From positions 310,001 through 374,000 of the forward strand of contig JAJCZU010000003.1 of assembly GCA_029262235.1 (NCBI GenBank): a stretch of 64,000 nucleotides of DNA, read 5' to 3'. Under the pieces are notes generated by a model. The model was given only the letters and a program-made list of their open reading frames with translations, made no database searches and was not told where the DNA came from. Below are positions 61,565 to 64,000 of the stretch, piece after piece (positions within the stretch are counted from its first letter, which is position 1; every line of letters begins with the position of its first letter). This DNA comes from Candidatus Eiseniibacteriota bacterium (GTDB lineage Bacteria > Orphanbacterota > Orphanbacteria > Orphanbacterales > Orphanbacteraceae). A program made the translations under genes and the position numbers.

Positions 61565-64000
61565 TCACCGTATTTCTCTGCTTCTTTCTGTCAGGCATTG
61601 CGGGCCTCATGTACCAGGTGCTCTGGATACGCCAGCTTTCGCTGATCTTCGGAACGACGTCATTCGCCGTCAGTACCGTGCTGGCCGCGTTCATGGGCGG
61701 ACTCGCGCTCGGCAGTTTCTGGTTCGGGAAGATCGCCGACCGCAGACGCGATCACCTGCGCATTTACGCACTGCTCGAAATCGGCATTGCCGTGTACTGC
61801 CTTTTGCTCCCGTTTCTCTTCAAGGGAGTGACCGGGATTTATACGGCCGCGTATCATTCGATCGGCGAGAACTTCTACCTGATGAGCCTGTTGCGTTTCG
61901 CGATCAGTTCCCTGCTGCTCGTGCTGCCTGCCACGTTCATGGGCGCCACGCTGCCCGTGCTCTCGCGCTTCGTGGTGCGCCGCCTCGACCAGTTCGGGAG
62001 CGGCTTCGGAAAGCTTTACGGCCTGAATACGTTCGGCGCGATGATCGGCTGCTTCAGCGCCGGCTATCTGCTGATCGGAACCGTGGGCGTCTGGCGCACG
62101 ACCTGGATTGCCGCGGGACTGAATGTCCTGGTGGCCGTACTCGCGTGGCGCCTTTACAAGGGCGGGAGTATCGAAGAGGCGGGGGCGGAGCCGGCCGCCG
62201 GATCTTCCGACTCGTCTACAAGTGACAGGCCGGCCGCCTTCTCGGGCTATCAGCGCATTCTGATCCTCGCCGTCGGGATGGCGGGCGCGGCATCGCTCGT
62301 GTATGAAGTCGCGTGGACGCGGATTCTGGCCCTCGTTCTCGGCAGCTCCGTTTATGCGTTCTCGGCGATGCTGACCACGTTTCTGCTCGGCATCGCGCTC
62401 GGGTCGCTGATCGTATCGCTCTTCGCGGATCGCTTCGGCTCGCCCTCGCGCGCGTTCGTCGTGGTGCAGGGGCTCGTGGCGATTTCGGCGATGGCGATTA
62501 CGCCGCACTTCGACCGTCTCCCTGAGTTTTTCATTACGCTCTTCGCGAAAGTGGGCGACACGTTCTGGTCGTTCCAGATGGTGCAGTTCACATGCACTGT
62601 TGTCGTGATGCTGCTTCCCACGATCCTGATCGGCGCGGCACTGCCGCTCGCGGCGAAGGCGTTCACCGAACAGATCAGCTCACTCGGCCGCAGCGTCGGC
62701 CGCGTCTACGCGTCGAACACGATCGGGGCCATTCTGGGTTCGTTCCTCGCCGGGTTCGTTCTGATTCCGCTGGTCGGCACGCAGAACGCGATTTCGATCG
62801 CCTCGGTCGTGAACCTCTCCGCGGCGCTTCTCGCGGGGCTCACGCTCCCGCGGATCAACCTGGGCGCGCGACTGGCCACCGTGGGCATTCCGCTCGTGAT
62901 CGCGGTCCTGCTGATGGCGACCGGGGGAAAGTGGGATCGCTACCTGCTGAACGCGGGGCTCTTCGACAGCCCGCAGTTCGCACTCTACAACATCTCCCAG
63001 AAGGGCTTTCGCGACTATATTTACTCTTACGATATCAAGTATTTCGAAGAGGGAACGTACGCGAACGTCGCGGTGAGCCAGGAATCGGGCTCGCTGTTTC
63101 TGCAGATCAACGGGCGAACGGAAGCTTCGACCACGTCGGACATGTCGAACCAGATTCTCGTATCGCAGATTCCGATGCTTCTGCATCCGGACCCGCGCAA
63201 AGTGCTCGTGATCGGTCTCGGCAGCGGGATCACGTTCGGGAGCGTACTCACGCATCCGGTCGACGAGGCCGAGTGCGTCGAAATCTCCCCCGCGGTCGTC
63301 CGTGCGGCGCGCTACTTCGCGGACTGGCATTCCGATGTCACCCGCAACCCGAAAGCGCAGATCATCATGGACGACGGCCGCAACTACATGCTATCGACAG
63401 ACCAGAAATACGACGTGATCATCTCCGAGCCTTCGAAGCCGTGGATCAGCGGCGTCTCGAATCTGTTCACGCGCGAGTCGTACGAGATTTCGAAGAAGCG
63501 GCTGAACGATCGCGGCCTTTTCTGCCAGTGGTTCCACTACTACAGCATGGGGCCCGAAGATTTCAAAACGGCGCTCCGCACGTTTCTTTCGGTGTTTCCG
63601 TACGCCCAGATCTGGAACGCGGACAACAATATCTTCATGGTCGGCGCGAACGAACCGATCCCTCTGAACTATCCGCAGATTGCGGAGAAACTGAACGAAC
63701 CGAAGGTGGCGAAGGATCTGGACCGCATCGGCGCGCGGTCGGTCTATCTTCTGCTCGGCTACTTCCTGTTTGCTGAAGAAGAGGCGCGTGAGTTCGTCGG
63801 TTCCGGTCAGATCAATACGGATGATCTTCCGGTCATCGAGTTTTCGACACCCAAACACGTGAACTCGTTTCAGCACGACGAGATCTTCGACGCGATGCTC
63901 GAGCTGCGTCCGAAGTACGACCGCTATCCGCTCGTCGGCCATATTTCACACGAAAACGGTCAGGTTCGCTACGACCTCGCGAATCTCGTCGTCGAGTCTC
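61561..64000 (+). CDS. membrane-fused spermidine synthase-like protein, C-terminus cut by window edge
   Basis: At least 813 residues. Two blocks of about six helices each resemble the 'fused MFS/spermidine synthase' group: FFLSGIAGLMYQVLWIRQLSLIFGTTSFA and, after a short linker (about 205-225), AVGMAGAASLVYEVAWTRILALVLG, so the membrane part is an internal duplication. A soluble domain from about 490 has SAM-fold motifs VLVIGLGSGITFGSVLTHP, AECVEISPAVV and DVIISEPSKPWISGVSNLFT. The polyamine-synthase Asp of the usual D-D-G-R region is present in MDDGRNY. True aminopropyl transfer is unproven for such fusions. It is coupled to ybeY by a 4-nt overlap. Confidence 0.88.
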   Translation, partial: MITVFLCFFLSGIAGLMYQVLWIRQLSLIFGTTSFAVSTVLAAFMGGLALGSFWFGKIADRRRDHLRIYALLEIGIAVYCLLLPFLFKGVTGIYTAAYHSIGENFYLMSLLRFAISSLLLVLPATFMGATLPVLSRFVVRRLDQFGSGFGKLYGLNTFGAMIGCFSAGYLLIGTVGVWRTTWIAAGLNVLVAVLAWRLYKGGSIEEAGAEPAAGSSDSSTSDRPAAFSGYQRILILAVGMAGAASLVYEVAWTRILALVLGSSVYAFSAMLTTFLLGIALGSLIVSLFADRFGSPSRAFVVVQGLVAISAMAITPHFDRLPEFFITLFAKVGDTFWSFQMVQFTCTVVVMLLPTILIGAALPLAAKAFTEQISSLGRSVGRVYASNTIGAILGSFLAGFVLIPLVGTQNAISIASVVNLSAALLAGLTLPRINLGARLATVGIPLVIAVLLMATGGKWDRYLLNAGLFDSPQFALYNISQKGFRDYIYSYDIKYFEEGTYANVAVSQESGSLFLQINGRTEASTTSDMSNQILVSQIPMLLHPDPRKVLVIGLGSGITFGSVLTHPVDEAECVEISPAVVRAARYFADWHSDVTRNPKAQIIMDDGRNYMLSTDQKYDVIISEPSKPWISGVSNLFTRESYEISKKRLNDRGLFCQWFHYYSMGPEDFKTALRTFLSVFPYAQIWNADNNIFMVGANEPIPLNYPQIAEKLNEPKVAKDLDRIGARSVYLLLGYFLFAEEEAREFVGSGQINTDDLPVIEFSTPKHVNSFQHDEIFDAMLELRPKYDRYPLVGHISHENGQVRYDLANLVVES

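Noticed and set aside
1-64000. tRNA, rRNA or mobile-element genes
   Set aside because: Intergenic regions were read for cloverleaf-like sequence, transposase motifs and flanking duplications; none was found apart from the structured repeats at 56.5-57.2 kb.

Overview
A GC-rich bacterial chromosome segment with dense gene packing, frequent TTG start codons and no rRNA, tRNA, CRISPR array, integrase or intact insertion sequence that I could find. Four secreted proteins end in the same YPNPF...SGVY...K-type C-terminal domain (FlgD-Ig-like / type IX sorting-like). Together with a PorV-like barrel, bactofilin, DNRLRE and choice-of-anchor proteins, this points to a Gram-negative member of the FCB group, of the Eisenbacteria/Krumholzibacteria/Latescibacteria kind. 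The taxonomic placement is inference.

Layout. 1-12.7 kb: a truncated DUF2723 membrane protein, a tiny WxxGxW lipoprotein behind a sigma-54-type promoter, a DUF2400 protein, a lysine-rich histone-like repeat protein with its own promoter and terminator, a sulfatase-fold lipoprotein, then a leftward group (PAS membrane protein, GT39-TPR protein, CcmH-like protein, NhaC-type antiporter), a small barrel-like secreted protein, a hydrophobic repeat protein, QueC and a YbgC-type thioesterase. 12.7-18.4 kb: a double-PDZ secreted protein, EtfB-EtfA, a five-helix membrane protein with a sulfatase-fold domain, and a bactofilin.

18.4-42.0 kb is the most striking region: one leftward array of about 23.3 kb. 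It starts at a sigma-54-type -24/-12 site and runs giant surface protein 1 (about 2,450 aa), its paralogue giant 2 (3,290 aa), a PorV-like barrel with TPRs, a HAMP-SpoIIE (PP2C) phosphatase, an RsbW-like ATPase, a STAS antagonist and a hybrid-free histidine kinase. Several junctions overlap. I read it as a surface-protein/secretion locus wired to a partner-switching regulatory module. The linkage is seen in the sequence; the shared function is inferred.

42.0-54.9 kb: a third sulfatase-fold protein with a GNAT enzyme, VanZ-like protein and AspS, a DUF255 thioredoxin-fold protein with a choice-of-anchor-B secreted protein, and polyprenol-linked glycosylation genes (GT2, GT87-like, processive GT2). 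55.0-57.8 kb: a PQQ-type sugar dehydrogenase-like secreted protein, then a gene-free 0.66 kb holding a large cruciform and two oppositely oriented copies of a structured repeat, then a lone STAS protein. 57.8-64.0 kb: the conserved phoH-pgpH-ybeY order, followed by a membrane-fused spermidine synthase-like protein cut by the window end.
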